This document shows, in pieces, positions 46,481 through 55,506 of a stretch of 64,000 nt of DNA. Source of the DNA: Nostoc sp. GT001 (GTDB lineage Bacteria > Cyanobacteriota > Cyanobacteriia > Cyanobacteriales > Nostocaceae); contig NZ_JAUDRJ010000003.1 of assembly GCF_030382115.1 (NCBI RefSeq), forward strand, positions 6,639,771-6,703,770, read 5' to 3'. The notes under the pieces are model-generated. The model worked only from the letters and a program-made list of their open reading frames with translations. It was not told where the DNA came from and did not search any database. The position numbers and the translations under genes were made by a program. Every line of letters starts with the position of its first letter. Positions within the stretch are counted from its first letter, which is position 1.

Positions 46481-47221
46481 ATGGCATCTTTGACAGGGAA
46501 GGTTGCAATTATCACTGGTGCATCGCGGGGAATTGGACGAGCGATCGCACTAAAATTAGCTGGTAACGGTGCATCTATTGCCGTTAACTATGCGGGGAAT
46601 GCAGGCAAAGCACAAGAAGTTGTTGCAGAAATTGAAAAGTTGGGAGTAGAAGCGATCGCTATCCAAGCTGATATTAGCAAAATACCCGACATCCAACGGT
46701 TATTTGAGCAAACACTTGAACGTTTTGGTAAACTTGACATTTTGGTCAATAATGCCGGAATCGCCTTCTATAAACCAATTACTCAGGTGACAGAAGAAGA
46801 TTTCGACGCGATTTTTGCCATTAACGTCAAAGGTACTTATTTTACTTGCCAGCAAGCGGCGCAACACATGGCAGAAGGGGGACGGATTATCAACTTTTCC
46901 TCATCAACTACAATGATGATGCTGCCAACTTATAGTGCTTATGTAGGAACCAAGGGTGCTGTGGAACAAATCACGCGGGTACTAGCTAAAGAATTGGGTG
47001 CAAAAGCGATCGCAGTTAATGTTATTTCTCCTGGCCCCACCGATACAGAACTATTCCGAGAAGGCAAAACACAAGAACAGATAGATCGTTTAGCCCAAAT
47101 GGCTGCTTTTGGCAAACTGGGAGATGTGCAAGAAATCGCCGATGTAGTAGCCTTTCTCGCTAGCGACGAAGCTAGGTGGATCACTGGGCAAAACATCCGT
47201 GTCAACGGTGGAATCGCGTGA
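46481..47221 (+). CDS. SDR family oxidoreductase (FabG-like)
   Basis: 246 residues, a classical short-chain dehydrogenase. TGASRGIGRAIALKL is the NAD(P)-binding glycine motif, LDILVNNAGIAF the NNAG motif, NFSSST the catalytic Ser region, and YVGTK the YxxxK pair. The closing WITGQNIRVNGGIA is typical of FabG-like enzymes acting with NADPH. The exact substrate is unknown. A flavin ene-reductase gene follows 75 bp downstream on the same strand, so the two may act together in reducing or detoxifying carbonyls. Confidence 0.92.
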   Translation: MASLTGKVAIITGASRGIGRAIALKLAGNGASIAVNYAGNAGKAQEVVAEIEKLGVEAIAIQADISKIPDIQRLFEQTLERFGKLDILVNNAGIAFYKPITQVTEEDFDAIFAINVKGTYFTCQQAAQHMAEGGRIINFSSSTTMMMLPTYSAYVGTKGAVEQITRVLAKELGAKAIAVNVISPGPTDTELFREGKTQEQIDRLAQMAAFGKLGDVQEIADVVAFLASDEARWITGQNIRVNGGIA

Positions 47222-47296
47222 GCAAAAGCTCTTCTAGCGATCCCCATTTTAAAACCTCAGTCAGTAATGTGCAACGTCGTAATAGAAATTTAAGTC

Positions 47297-48391
47297 ATGA
47301 ATTCTAATATCAATCTTTTCACACCAGTTCAGCTTGGCCCTTACACCCTACCAAACCGAATCGTAATGGCGCCGATGACGCGTTTGCGGGCAATTGCAAG
47401 CATCCCCAACTCGCTAATGGCAACTTACTACGCCCAACGCGCTAGTGCTGGGCTGATCGTTACTGAATGTACAATGGTTTCACCTCTAAGTTTAGGATAC
47501 ATTAACTGCCCAGGAATTTATTTAGAAGAACAAGTGGCAGGATGGCGGTTGATAACTAATGCAGTACACGAACAAGGGGGCAGAATTTTTTTGCAACTTT
47601 GGCATTCTGGGAGAGTTTCTCACTCGGCTTTACTTGATGGAGAATTGCCAGTTGCTCCCAGTGCGATCGCTGGAATTGGTTCTCTTCACACACCCATAGG
47701 TAAAGTATCGTTGGAAACTCCCCGTGCTTTAGAAACTCCAGAAATTACTGAAATTGTCGAGCAATTCCGCAAAGGTGCCGAAAATGCCTTGGCGGCTGGT
47801 TTTGATGGGATTGAACTTCACGGTGCATTTGGCTATTTAATCGATCAATTTCTCCAAGATGGCTCTAACCAGCGCACAGATGAGTATGGCGGTTCAATAG
47901 AAAAGCGTAGCCGATTCCTTTTAGAAGTTGTGGAAGCAGTCGCTAGCGTTTGGGGTGCGAACCGGGTTGGTATCAAACTTTCACCAAGTAACACTTTTTA
48001 TGGAATGCATGACTCTAACCCTCAAGAAACTTTTGGTTATGCAATCAATGCTCTTAACCCCTTTGGACTTGCCTATCTTCACCTGATGGAACCGAACGAA
48101 GTCGATTTAGCAACCCGCGAAGTCATGAACCCAGTTACACCCTACTTTCGACAAATATTCCAAGGTACTTTGATTACTAATGGTGGCTATGATCGCCAAA
48201 CAGGAGATAGCATTCTTACTAGTAGCAATGCAGATTTAGTTTCTTTTGGCAAGTTATATCTTGCTAATCCTGACTTACCAAAACGTTTAGAACTTAACGT
48301 ACATTTTAACGCTCCAGATCCAAAGACATTTTATGCCCCTGATGCTACAGGATACACCGACTATCCCTTTTTAGAACTTCAGACAACTTGA
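47297..48391 (+). CDS. Alkene reductase, Old Yellow Enzyme family
   Basis: A 364-residue FMN-dependent TIM barrel that reduces activated C=C bonds with NAD(P)H. Motifs: PNRIVMAPMTRLRA near the N-terminus, FLQLWHSGRVSH, and FDGIELHGAFGYLIDQFLQ followed by RTDEYGGSIEKRSRF, diagnostic of the OYE/NemA group. The C-terminal TNGGYDR and LVSFGKLYLANPDLP complete the FMN phosphate site. It probably shares a transcript with the SDR gene just upstream. Confidence 0.93.
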   Translation: MNSNINLFTPVQLGPYTLPNRIVMAPMTRLRAIASIPNSLMATYYAQRASAGLIVTECTMVSPLSLGYINCPGIYLEEQVAGWRLITNAVHEQGGRIFLQLWHSGRVSHSALLDGELPVAPSAIAGIGSLHTPIGKVSLETPRALETPEITEIVEQFRKGAENALAAGFDGIELHGAFGYLIDQFLQDGSNQRTDEYGGSIEKRSRFLLEVVEAVASVWGANRVGIKLSPSNTFYGMHDSNPQETFGYAINALNPFGLAYLHLMEPNEVDLATREVMNPVTPYFRQIFQGTLITNGGYDRQTGDSILTSSNADLVSFGKLYLANPDLPKRLELNVHFNAPDPKTFYAPDATGYTDYPFLELQTT

Positions 48392-48629
48392 AGCAATTAC
48401 AGTCATCTCTAAATCAAAAATATAATTTGTCAGTTGCACAATTTTTCGGTTTTATAATTGTCCAAGTAGGAGAACACAGCCGTGCTAGCTTCCGATTAGA
48501 ACGGATTGCTAAATATGGGATGACAAAGTTTGTATAAAGCATTTATAACTTATACAAATAACGGCTGATTATCCCGTTGTAGAGTCTGTGCTTTTGCACT
48601 AAATATCACTTATCAGGCATTAAAAAATT

Positions 48630-49343
48630 ATGGATTTGTCCAACTTTACTACACTTCAAAACTTAGAAGCTGCTTTCGGTGGTGAATCGATGGCAAATCG
48701 TAAGTATCTGTTTTTCGCTGAGGTGGCACGTCAGCTTGGGTTTACAGACTTGGCGAAACTTTTTAAAGAAACAGCAGATCAAGAAACTGAACACGCTTTT
48801 GCACATTTTAAGTTACTACATCCAGAACTTGTGGTAGAAGATGCAGCTGCTTTAACTGATGAACAAAAGCGGCAAATTGTATCTCGCTGTTTATCTTTGG
48901 CAATTGAAGGCGAGACTTACGAATATACCACAATGTATCCAGAGTTTGCCGCAGATGCCCAACGCGATCGCGACAATCCCGCAGCTGAAGAATTTCTCAA
49001 ACAAGTTCAAGAATCTACCGATCATGCCAACACATTTCGGGAAGCTGCACACCGTTTTGGCTTGTTAAAATTCATCGAAAATTATCACGCCGATCGCTAC
49101 ACTGAAGCCTTAGAAGTATTAAATGGTGGACAAGCAGCAACCAGGGTTGCTGGTGAAGAACCTAAAACTCGGAAATGGATTTGTAGACAATGCAGCATGA
49201 TTTACGATCCCGTTGCTGGCGATCCTGATTCGGGAATTGCGCCTGGGACACCTTTTGAAGAAATTCCTGAAGACTGGGAATGTCCAATTTGCGGTGCTAG
49301 CAAAAAAACCTTTAAACCATTTGAGGAAAAAGTTGCAGCTTAA
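48630..49343 (+). CDS. Rubrerythrin
   Basis: 237 residues. The N-terminal four-helix di-iron domain (about 1-165) shows the two ExxH-type segments (DQETEHAFAHF and STDHANTFREAAHRF) plus the AAFGGESMANRKY start. The C-terminal rubredoxin domain has C-x-x-C pairs in WICRQCSMIYD and WECPICGASKKTF. It reduces hydrogen peroxide, giving oxidative-stress protection, consistent with its place next to two reductases. Confidence 0.94.
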   Translation: MDLSNFTTLQNLEAAFGGESMANRKYLFFAEVARQLGFTDLAKLFKETADQETEHAFAHFKLLHPELVVEDAAALTDEQKRQIVSRCLSLAIEGETYEYTTMYPEFAADAQRDRDNPAAEEFLKQVQESTDHANTFREAAHRFGLLKFIENYHADRYTEALEVLNGGQAATRVAGEEPKTRKWICRQCSMIYDPVAGDPDSGIAPGTPFEEIPEDWECPICGASKKTFKPFEEKVAA

Positions 49344-49375
49344 GACGACAATCAATTAGGCACTTTTTTAGCAAC

Positions 49376-49479
49376 TATAGCAATCCTAAATGAGTTGTGA
49401 AAATGTGCGATGTCCAGATCCCCGACTTCTCGAAGAAGTCGGGGATCTAATTTTTCACGAATGATTTAGGATTGCTATA
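49376..49479. repeat. Palindromic mobile repeat with TATAGCAATCCTAAAT ends, copy 1
   Basis: The ends TATAGCAATCCTAAAT and ATTTAGGATTGCTATA are inverted. The centre is GATCCCCGACTTCTCGAAGAAGTCGGGGATC, a near-perfect hairpin. A related copy is at 60064-60166. Confidence 0.7.
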
Positions 49480-49511
49480 AACGCGAAGCATCTCTTGAGA
49501 TGCTTCGCGTT
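49480..49511. terminator. Perfect 15-bp hairpin after the rubrerythrin gene
   Basis: AACGCGAAGCATCTC / GAGATGCTTCGCGTT with a two-base loop. No long T-run follows. It may end the rubrerythrin transcript or shape the leader of the MFS gene 28 bases on. Confidence 0.5.
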
Positions 49512-49539
49512 CAGAATTATTTATACATAGGGTTTGATC

Positions 49540-50733
49540 ATGCACTTACCAGAAGATAACAGCCAATCTGAACTACAGAAACCAGTTTATCTAGAGCTAA
49601 ATTTTCAGATTATTTGTGCAGTTGTACTAATTGCTGTTATTGGAGTTTCTAGCGTGACTCCGGCTTTTCCTAAGTTAGCTAAAGATTTAAATATTAACCC
49701 GAAAAATTTGGGTTTGTTGATTACAGCATTTACATTCCCATCTCTGATTTTAGGGCCAATTATTGGTATTCTTGCCGATAGATTGGGCAGAAAGATAATT
49801 ATTGTTCCTTCGCTATTTATATTTGGCATGGCTGGTACTGCTTGCGCCTTCGCCCGTGATTTTAATTTATTACTATGGTTGCGTTTGCTGCAAGGAATTG
49901 GTGCTGCTTCTTTGCTTTCTTTGAGTATCACCTTAATCGGCGATTTATACACAGGAGACAGACGGACTACGGCAATGGGTTACAATGCCAGTATCAGCAG
50001 TGTCGGCACATCAAGTTATCCAATAATCGGTGGTGCATTAGCTACAATGGGCTGGTATTATCCCTTCATGTTGCCGATATTAGCGATTCCTCTTGGGTTG
50101 TTGGTGTTGTTTGCACTTAAGAATCCCGAACCAAAAGGCGAGCGTAACCTCAAAGAGTATTTGAGCAATGCCATAAAAGTTCTGAAAAATCGTCAGCTAT
50201 TTGGAATTTTTATTGCCAGTGCTGCTAACTTTGTTTTTCTTTACGGTGCTTATGTCACATATTTACCACAACTGATTAACGATACCTTTAAAGCGCCACC
50301 CACAATTATTGGATTGCTCCTTTCTAGTGTTTCCGTGGCAATTACGATTACATCTTCCCAGTTAGGTAGATTAGCGAGAAGATTTCCCGCCACAACTTTA
50401 ATTAGTGCATCTTATGTTTTCTATGCATTAGCAATGTTAATAGTTCCCTTTGTGTCAAATATCTGGTTACTATTAATTCCAAGTACAATTTTTGGGATTG
50501 GACTTGGTATCGGTTTTCCTAGCAGCCAAACGCTTTTAGCAGATTTAGCACCAAGAGAATATTTGGCGACGATTATATCGGTAAACGGGACATTCTATGG
50601 ATTAGGACAAACATTAGGCCCGTTATTGATGGGTTATGCCTTTGGTTTTGGCGGAATTAGTAGTGTGTTTTACGCCGCGACTGGTTTTGCAGTTTTGATA
50701 TTTTTTGTGTTTAGGTATTGCACTTGTAGGTAA
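49540..50733 (+). CDS. MFS transporter
   Basis: About 397 residues with twelve predicted membrane helices. The loop between helices 2 and 3 carries GILADRLGRKIIIVPS, the MFS signature, and LRLLQGIGAASLLSLSITLIGDLY fits helix 4-5 of drug:H+ antiporters. ATG 49540 is preferred over an in-frame TTG at 49534. The substrate is unknown. It is 12 kb from the biosynthetic locus on an apparently separate unit, so assigning it as that locus's exporter is not justified. Confidence 0.9.
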   Translation: MHLPEDNSQSELQKPVYLELNFQIICAVVLIAVIGVSSVTPAFPKLAKDLNINPKNLGLLITAFTFPSLILGPIIGILADRLGRKIIIVPSLFIFGMAGTACAFARDFNLLLWLRLLQGIGAASLLSLSITLIGDLYTGDRRTTAMGYNASISSVGTSSYPIIGGALATMGWYYPFMLPILAIPLGLLVLFALKNPEPKGERNLKEYLSNAIKVLKNRQLFGIFIASAANFVFLYGAYVTYLPQLINDTFKAPPTIIGLLLSSVSVAITITSSQLGRLARRFPATTLISASYVFYALAMLIVPFVSNIWLLLIPSTIFGIGLGIGFPSSQTLLADLAPREYLATIISVNGTFYGLGQTLGPLLMGYAFGFGGISSVFYAATGFAVLIFFVFRYCTCR

Positions 50734-50759
50734 TTCGTAATTCGTAATTCGTAATTAGT

Positions 50760-51335
50760 TTAGGGTGTGAGGGTTTTCTCAATGCGACGATCGGGGATCA
50801 GCCAGATGACTGCGACTGAAGCGTATAATGCACAGGCAAACCATGAGTTCATTAAGGCAAGTGGAATTGCTACAGCATAGACAACTACTGATAATTTTCC
50901 TTTGAAATCTTCACCAACTGCGATCGCTAGAGTCGAATCCTTGCCGTGGTAAGAAATTAGGGTGCGGGTAAGAATAAAGTAAGCGATCGCATTCAACAAC
51001 AACACCGTACCATAAAGGGCAACTGGTATGGGAGCAAAGTGATTCTCGCCCATCCAACCAGTGACGAAGGGGATTAATGACAACCAAAACAGCAGATGCA
51101 AATTGGCCCAAAGGATACGCCCATTAACCTGTCGGACTGCTTGTAGTAGGTGATGGTGATTGTTCCAGTAGATGCCGATATAAATAAAACTCAACACATA
51201 GCTCAGAAATACCGGGATTAGTGGGCGTAGCGCAGCTAAATCCAACCCATGCGGTACTTTGATTTCCAGCACCATGATGGTGATGATGATGGCAATCACC
51301 CCATCGCTGAATGCTTCTAATCTCCCTTTTCCCAT
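50760..51335 (-). CDS. TMEM175 family (DUF1211) potassium-channel-like protein
   Basis: 191 residues, about six hydrophobic helices. Helix 1 is LEAFSDGVIAIIITIMVLEIKVP, with the FSD motif characteristic of bacterial TMEM175 channels, which conduct K+ as tetramers. GIYWNNHHHLLQAV and the following helix agree with the family. It is convergent with the MFS gene, 26 bp apart. Confidence 0.9.
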   Translation of the reverse strand: MGKGRLEAFSDGVIAIIITIMVLEIKVPHGLDLAALRPLIPVFLSYVLSFIYIGIYWNNHHHLLQAVRQVNGRILWANLHLLFWLSLIPFVTGWMGENHFAPIPVALYGTVLLLNAIAYFILTRTLISYHGKDSTLAIAVGEDFKGKLSVVVYAVAIPLALMNSWFACALYASVAVIWLIPDRRIEKTLTP

Positions 51336-51517
51336 GTACGCATTCCTTTTCTATTTATTTGAGAGTTAAGTTGTGAGGCTCTGTACTTTATCGTACCAAG
51401 TAGCCGCCGTTGATGAAGATTCTCTGCACTCGCAAAATCAAAATATTTAATTCTCACTTGCCAATTTCTGCCGTAATTCCCGAATAGCAGCGCTAGTATT
51501 ACGCTCGTAGGCAATTT

Positions 51518-51607
51518 TTAAACATGATAATCTTGCCAACTTCCAGGTAGGCGTACTACCGCACCTGGGGGCAAATGGATTGTATCGGGTGTGACAACAG
51601 CAAACAT
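51518..51607 (-). pseudogene. Uma2-family (DUF820) N-terminal remnant
   Basis: A 29-codon frame, M-FAVVTPDTIHLPPGAVVRL then PGSWQDYHV, resembles the start of Uma2-family nuclease-like proteins (VTP...LPPG..VR...W.DY). A stop follows at once. Just downstream (about 51450-51515) another frame ends RELRQKLASEN. The full gene is gone. Confidence 0.4.
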
Positions 51608-51645
51608 ACAACTGAACCTCTACCTCAACTGTAATCCTTTAAATA

Positions 51646-51738
51646 TCAATTGCTGCGGCTGAAAAATACAGCAGCGATAACAATGAAACCTAAAAGTGCT
51701 ACAGGAACCCAGAGATTAGGGACATCCGATAAACTCAT
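51646..51738 (-). CDS. Putative 30-residue single-helix membrane protein
   Basis: It reads MSLSDVPNLWVPVALLGFIV and on to SRSN: a short polar N-terminus, one hydrophobic helix of about 18 residues and a basic tail. GGAAG lies six bases before the ATG. The size and plan are those of low-molecular-mass photosynthetic or respiratory complex subunits, but it matches none that I can name. Confidence 0.5.
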   Translation of the reverse strand: MSLSDVPNLWVPVALLGFIVIAAVFFSRSN

Positions 51739-51910
51739 AAATGACTTCCAAATAAGTAGGGTATATGACAATACGGTTCAGTTAACAATACCTTAGCCAA
51801 AAAAAGAGTATGAAGAGAGAGTTGGGCGCTCTGTAGTAGAGTTGTTGTCTTCCCAAACGACAACTCAAAAGCTACAATCCGCCCATGCTTGACATCCTAT
51901 CACTGTTACA

Positions 51911-52012
51911 ATGCCTGCTACCGCAGATCAACGCTACGACGATGCGGCAATTGAACCAAATAATCCTGGGCAGGTAGCAGGGTCTACCCTTGGTTTTTCA
52001 AAGTTGGTGTGA
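51911..52012 (+). CDS. Small ORF, 33 residues, doubtful
   Basis: MPATADQRYDDAAIEPNNPG followed by QVAGSTLGFSKLV and a stop. The composition is protein-like rather than random, and it may be the start of a truncated gene. No good Shine-Dalgarno is seen. Listed with low confidence only. Confidence 0.25.
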   Translation: MPATADQRYDDAAIEPNNPGQVAGSTLGFSKLV

Positions 52013-52449
52013 AATCCGCGTAATAACCAGCTATTTCTTCACAAGTTCCTCACATTCTTGTTGTAGCTTTCAAAATAGAGGATGTTTGAAAAGTATCCGT
52101 TCAATAAATCGGGGCAACCTACCAGTTCAGAAAGATTTTACGCCATTTCAGGCTTTTGACTGAGCAGTTTTCTCTGAATTATTGAACGGTTCCTGTGCAA
52201 TCATACTTTAAAATCGCTGAAATGCTTATTTTATAAGAATTTTAGCAGTTTTTCACCTCCGTTTTGTTCATAGTTGCTGAGAAATCTGAGTACTGAATTG
52301 AAGTATGAAATTAAAAAATCAAAGATTTCAAACTTTTACTCTCTGAGACTCTGCGGCTCTGCATGAGATCAATTCATACTCTTAATCAGCAAAGCCAAGA
52401 TGCTTTCACTGCAAGTAATAGGGCTTTATTCATCAATTAGATGTAAACC
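52013..52449. other. Intergenic region upstream of the tandem-repeat secreted protein
   Basis: About 440 bases with no supported gene. A CTCTCTGAGACTCTGCGGCTCTGC dispersed-repeat segment lies near 52340-52365. The rest is AT-rich and likely holds the promoter of the gene at 52450. Confidence 0.4.
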
Positions 52450-52905
52450 ATGAAAAAAAAGATAATTCAGTCTATTTTAGTTTTTCCTTTATCCAGCTTG
52501 ATGTTGGTCGTTTCGGGATTTACCGCAGTAGAACATAGTTCGGCTGCTACAAACGGATGTTATTGGATGGAAAATTACTCTGGGAAATTTAATTGGGTTC
52601 CTGCTGGTTGGGTATCATCGAAGCAAAACTGTTATGCACTAGATAGTTGTGATGGTGGGCTTGGTCAATCTGGCGGCGGTTGTTACAAATGGGCAACAGA
52701 CGCTCAGGCAAATCGAGAGCCTTGGTTTTCCTGTTATTGGATGGAAAATACCTCTGGGCAATTTAATTGGGTTCCTGCTGGTTGGGTAGCATCTAAGACA
52801 GACTGTTATGCACTAGATAGTTGTGATGGTGGGCTTGGTCAATCTGGTGGCGGTTGTTACAAATGGGCATTATCACCCAGTAGCAATAGAGAACCTTGGC
52901 ACTAA
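52450..52905 (+). CDS. Secreted Cys/Trp-rich protein with two tandem repeats
   Basis: 151 residues: a signal peptide (IIQSILVFPLSSLMLVVSGF, about residues 4-32), then two repeats of about 55-60 residues. Each repeat reads CYWMEN.SG.FNWVPAGWV.SK..CYALDSCDGGLGQSGGGCYKWA and ends NREPW. The repeats are about 90 percent identical and each holds five Cys, so disulfides in an extracytoplasmic compartment are likely. I do not recognise the family. Nearly identical DNA in the two repeats (52555-52730 and 52730-52905) indicates a recent internal duplication. Confidence 0.72.
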   Translation: MKKKIIQSILVFPLSSLMLVVSGFTAVEHSSAATNGCYWMENYSGKFNWVPAGWVSSKQNCYALDSCDGGLGQSGGGCYKWATDAQANREPWFSCYWMENTSGQFNWVPAGWVASKTDCYALDSCDGGLGQSGGGCYKWALSPSSNREPWH

Positions 52906-53004
52906 CTAAACCGTATTGGGGTTCAATTAATCTTAGCGATGCCTGCGGCGGGCGTAGCCATCGCACTTCGCCTACCCAATTAAGCAAATTCATATCTAGC
53001 TAAC

Positions 53005-53124
53005 TTTTTGGGCTTTTCTATCCGTCGAACTCACGTTCCATTAGGAGAAGGGTAAGGACTTTAGTCCTTATAATCCTTGCTTTGAGCGATAAATCGCTGA
53101 CTCCAAAATAGGATTTTATTTTAT
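53005..53124. repeat. Dispersed repeats shared with 4.8 kb and 42.4 kb
   Basis: 53005-53038 repeats a segment of 4784-4817 (GGGCTTTTCTATCCGTCGAA). 53050-53124 repeats 42393-42468 (AAGGACTTTAGTCCTTATAA and on to GAGCGATAAATCGCTGACT). Short palindromes AGTCC/GGACT and AGCGAT/ATCGCT lie within. Non-coding. Confidence 0.6.
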
Positions 53125-53140
53125 GTTGAATTATACCTAG

Positions 53141-54529
53141 CTACTTAAGTCTTCTTTTAACTTCCTCAGCTAAATTTTCTAGTAGCACTTCTACTTGCTC
53201 GCCTGTTTTCAAATCTTTGAGCGATGACTTTTGTGCTGCTGCTTCTTCAGAACCAATAATTACGCAAAATTGAATTCCTTGCTTGTCTGCTAATTGAAAT
53301 TGTTTACCCAAGGGACGCTTATCAAAGTTAGTTATCACATTAATTCCCGCCTGACGCAGATGTTGAGAAACTTTTAAATAAGTAGGCATTAAATCTTCTT
53401 GCATATTCACTACCATCACTTGGGCTGGTGTAGCAGCTAAGGTATTTAGAATACCAGCTTTTAACAAACGACTAATTAAACGAGTTAAGCCGATAGAAAT
53501 ACCAACACCAGGCATTTTTTCGCCCAAAAAGACCCCGACTAATTCTTCATATCTCCCGCCAGAACAAATACTACCTAAAGCTTCATGTCCTAATAAAGTT
53601 GTTTCGTAAACTGTGCCAGTATAGTAATCAAGACCACGGGCAATGGATAAATCAATACAGAAACGGTTTTCGGCAACTCCAAGATTACGCACCCCAGCAA
53701 TTACTGTTTCTAATTCGGTAACTCCTAAACTCAATTGCTCGGTTTCTGGCAGATTTTGGGCGAGGTGCTTGAGCTTATCTAAGACTTCATCAACGGAACC
53801 GTCAATTTTAATAAACTCAATAATTTTTTGTGACTGTTCTGCGGCAATTTCTTCTTTTTCTAAATCTTGTTTGACTTTACTTTCACCAATCTTTTCTAGA
53901 GTATCAACAATACCAATACAAGATTTAATTTGATTTTCAGCAATTCCCAATGATTGAAAGAAGCCAGTAAGAACTTTTCGGTTATTGATGCGAATCAGAA
54001 AATCACCAATATTAATTGCTTCAAATATTTCAGTGATAATTGCAGGCATCTGAGCATCATAGAGCAAGCTGAGTTCACGACGCGCAACTACATCAATATC
54101 ACACTGACGGAACTGACGAAAACGCCCATCTTTTGCCCGTTCTCCCCGAAAAACTACATCGGTTTGGTAGCGGGCAAAGGGAAAGGTTAATTCATTCAGG
54201 TGACGGGCAATATACGCCGCTAAAGGAACTGTTTGATCGAACTTCAAAGCTCTTGCTTCCGAACCTGTTTCGCCCGATCTATCTCTCTCGGCTTGTCGAT
54301 TTGGTGGCAATATAGGATCAATTCCATAAATGATATTATCGCCTTGATTTCCTTTAGCTTGTAGCACTTCTAAACGTTCTACAGCAGGTGTTTCGATGGG
54401 CGTAAATCCATAGCTTTCAAAAACTCTACGGATGATATCTAGCAAATATAATTCTAGACGCTTTTCGCTAGGAAGAAATTCTGGAAACCCGCTAGGGGTA
54501 GAAAAGTTTATTTTGTCACCTTTGGCCAT
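53141..54529 (-). CDS. hisS: Histidyl-tRNA synthetase
   Basis: 462 residues, class II aminoacyl-tRNA synthetase charging tRNA-His. Motif 1 region (GFTPIETPAVERLEVL), motif 2 (VFRGERAKDGRFRQFRQCDIDV), the His-specific LGYDYYTGTVYE-like block (RGLDYYTGTVYET) and SICSGGRYEELVG are all present; the C-terminal anticodon-binding domain starts near residue 365 (AQVMVVNMQED). Intact single gene. Confidence 0.95.
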   Translation of the reverse strand: MAKGDKINFSTPSGFPEFLPSEKRLELYLLDIIRRVFESYGFTPIETPAVERLEVLQAKGNQGDNIIYGIDPILPPNRQAERDRSGETGSEARALKFDQTVPLAAYIARHLNELTFPFARYQTDVVFRGERAKDGRFRQFRQCDIDVVARRELSLLYDAQMPAIITEIFEAINIGDFLIRINNRKVLTGFFQSLGIAENQIKSCIGIVDTLEKIGESKVKQDLEKEEIAAEQSQKIIEFIKIDGSVDEVLDKLKHLAQNLPETEQLSLGVTELETVIAGVRNLGVAENRFCIDLSIARGLDYYTGTVYETTLLGHEALGSICSGGRYEELVGVFLGEKMPGVGISIGLTRLISRLLKAGILNTLAATPAQVMVVNMQEDLMPTYLKVSQHLRQAGINVITNFDKRPLGKQFQLADKQGIQFCVIIGSEEAAAQKSSLKDLKTGEQVEVLLENLAEEVKRRLK

Positions 54530-54838
54530 GTATGTACCTTACTAAGTTGAGATTGGGGATAAAAGCCTAATGACTGGAAGTCGTGGCTACATAAACAAAG
54601 TCCGCACAACGACCGACTTCAGTGACCACCTGCGCGGACTGGAGAATAATAAGCGTTTATCTTTGAGGGGAGAAATGAAATTATAACTTGATGTGAAGCA
54701 TAACGAATTCCGCTTTTTTTTCAAGCGATGCCTGCGGCAGGCTACGCCGACGATAAATGCGTAGGCTTCTAATGTTCTTCTGTATCCACACCAATATCTT
54801 TCGTCAGTCCCGCCGCTTGCGATCGCCAGTTGACGCTT
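54530..54838. other. hisS leader and repeat DNA
   Basis: 54590-54650 contains AAAGTCCGC ... GCGGACT arms and on the minus strand reads like the common Nostoc repeat ending GGACTTTGTTTATGTAGCC. 54724-54760 is a GCCTGCGGCAGGC palindromic repeat. No gene is supported. Confidence 0.45.
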
Positions 54839-55045
54839 TTATTGTCCACGCCCTGGCTTGCAATCTGCAAAACCCAATGCCTCTGTATCGAGAAAACTTG
54901 CGATCGCCATCTCAATAACTGCTTCGATTGGATATTCAATTTTAGTAGCACGAGTAATTAGAGCGGCGTGAATTCGTTCAGGTAAGCATCCCAAAATAAC
55001 TTCGGCATCATTGGGGGAAAGTTGCTCTTGGAGTTTTGCTTGCAT
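54839..55045 (-). CDS. Hypothetical 68-residue protein, operon with GIY-YIG gene
   Basis: MQAKLQEQLSPNDAEVILGC followed by LPERIHAALITRATKIEYPI and a helical tail. It reads like a small helical DNA-associated or antitoxin-like protein, but no family is recognised. It starts seven bases after the stop of the GIY-YIG gene on the same strand, so the two were cotranscribed before that gene was split. Confidence 0.55.
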   Translation of the reverse strand: MQAKLQEQLSPNDAEVILGCLPERIHAALITRATKIEYPIEAVIEMAIASFLDTEALGFADCKPGRGQ

Positions 55046-55506
55046 CGCTTTACTACCCTTCGGTTGGAATTTGGACGTTGTAAGGAGGTTCGGTAGCTCT
55101 TAAAATAATGGCTTCTAGCTCCAATAGTAACGTAGGGTTTTCCCAATGTGAAATCAATTGCACTGCGATTCGCACATCTTCATCGTTATACTTATCGAGC
55201 CACGCCCACAAAAAAGCTTTGTGTCCACCACTGAAACGCCCCCGCAAGCTTTTGGTTTTACCGATGTACAGCAATCCGTCAGTTCTGTGCCTGATTGCAT
55301 AGATGCCAGGACGAGCCGGAATACTGCCAAATTCACAGGTCAAGGTTTGGCATTGTTCAAAAGGAATGAAAGCGATCGCATCCAGAATTCTCCGAGCTTG
55401 AGCTTGAAGTTCAGAATCATATCATGTCCGCTTGATTGCTTATTAAACCCGAAGAACCCCACCCCCGCCAAAGCTACGCTTTGTCTCCCCTCCCGAAGAG
55501 CGGAGA

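Noticed and set aside
49540..50733. MFS transporter as exporter of the lipopeptide/lanthipeptide product.
   Set aside because: It lies 12 kb from the locus beyond a mobile element and several housekeeping genes; proximity alone is not evidence.
54769..54951. 60-codon minus-strand frame overlapping the 68-residue gene.
   Set aside because: It overlaps in another frame, has no operon logic, and its start lies inside the better-supported small gene.
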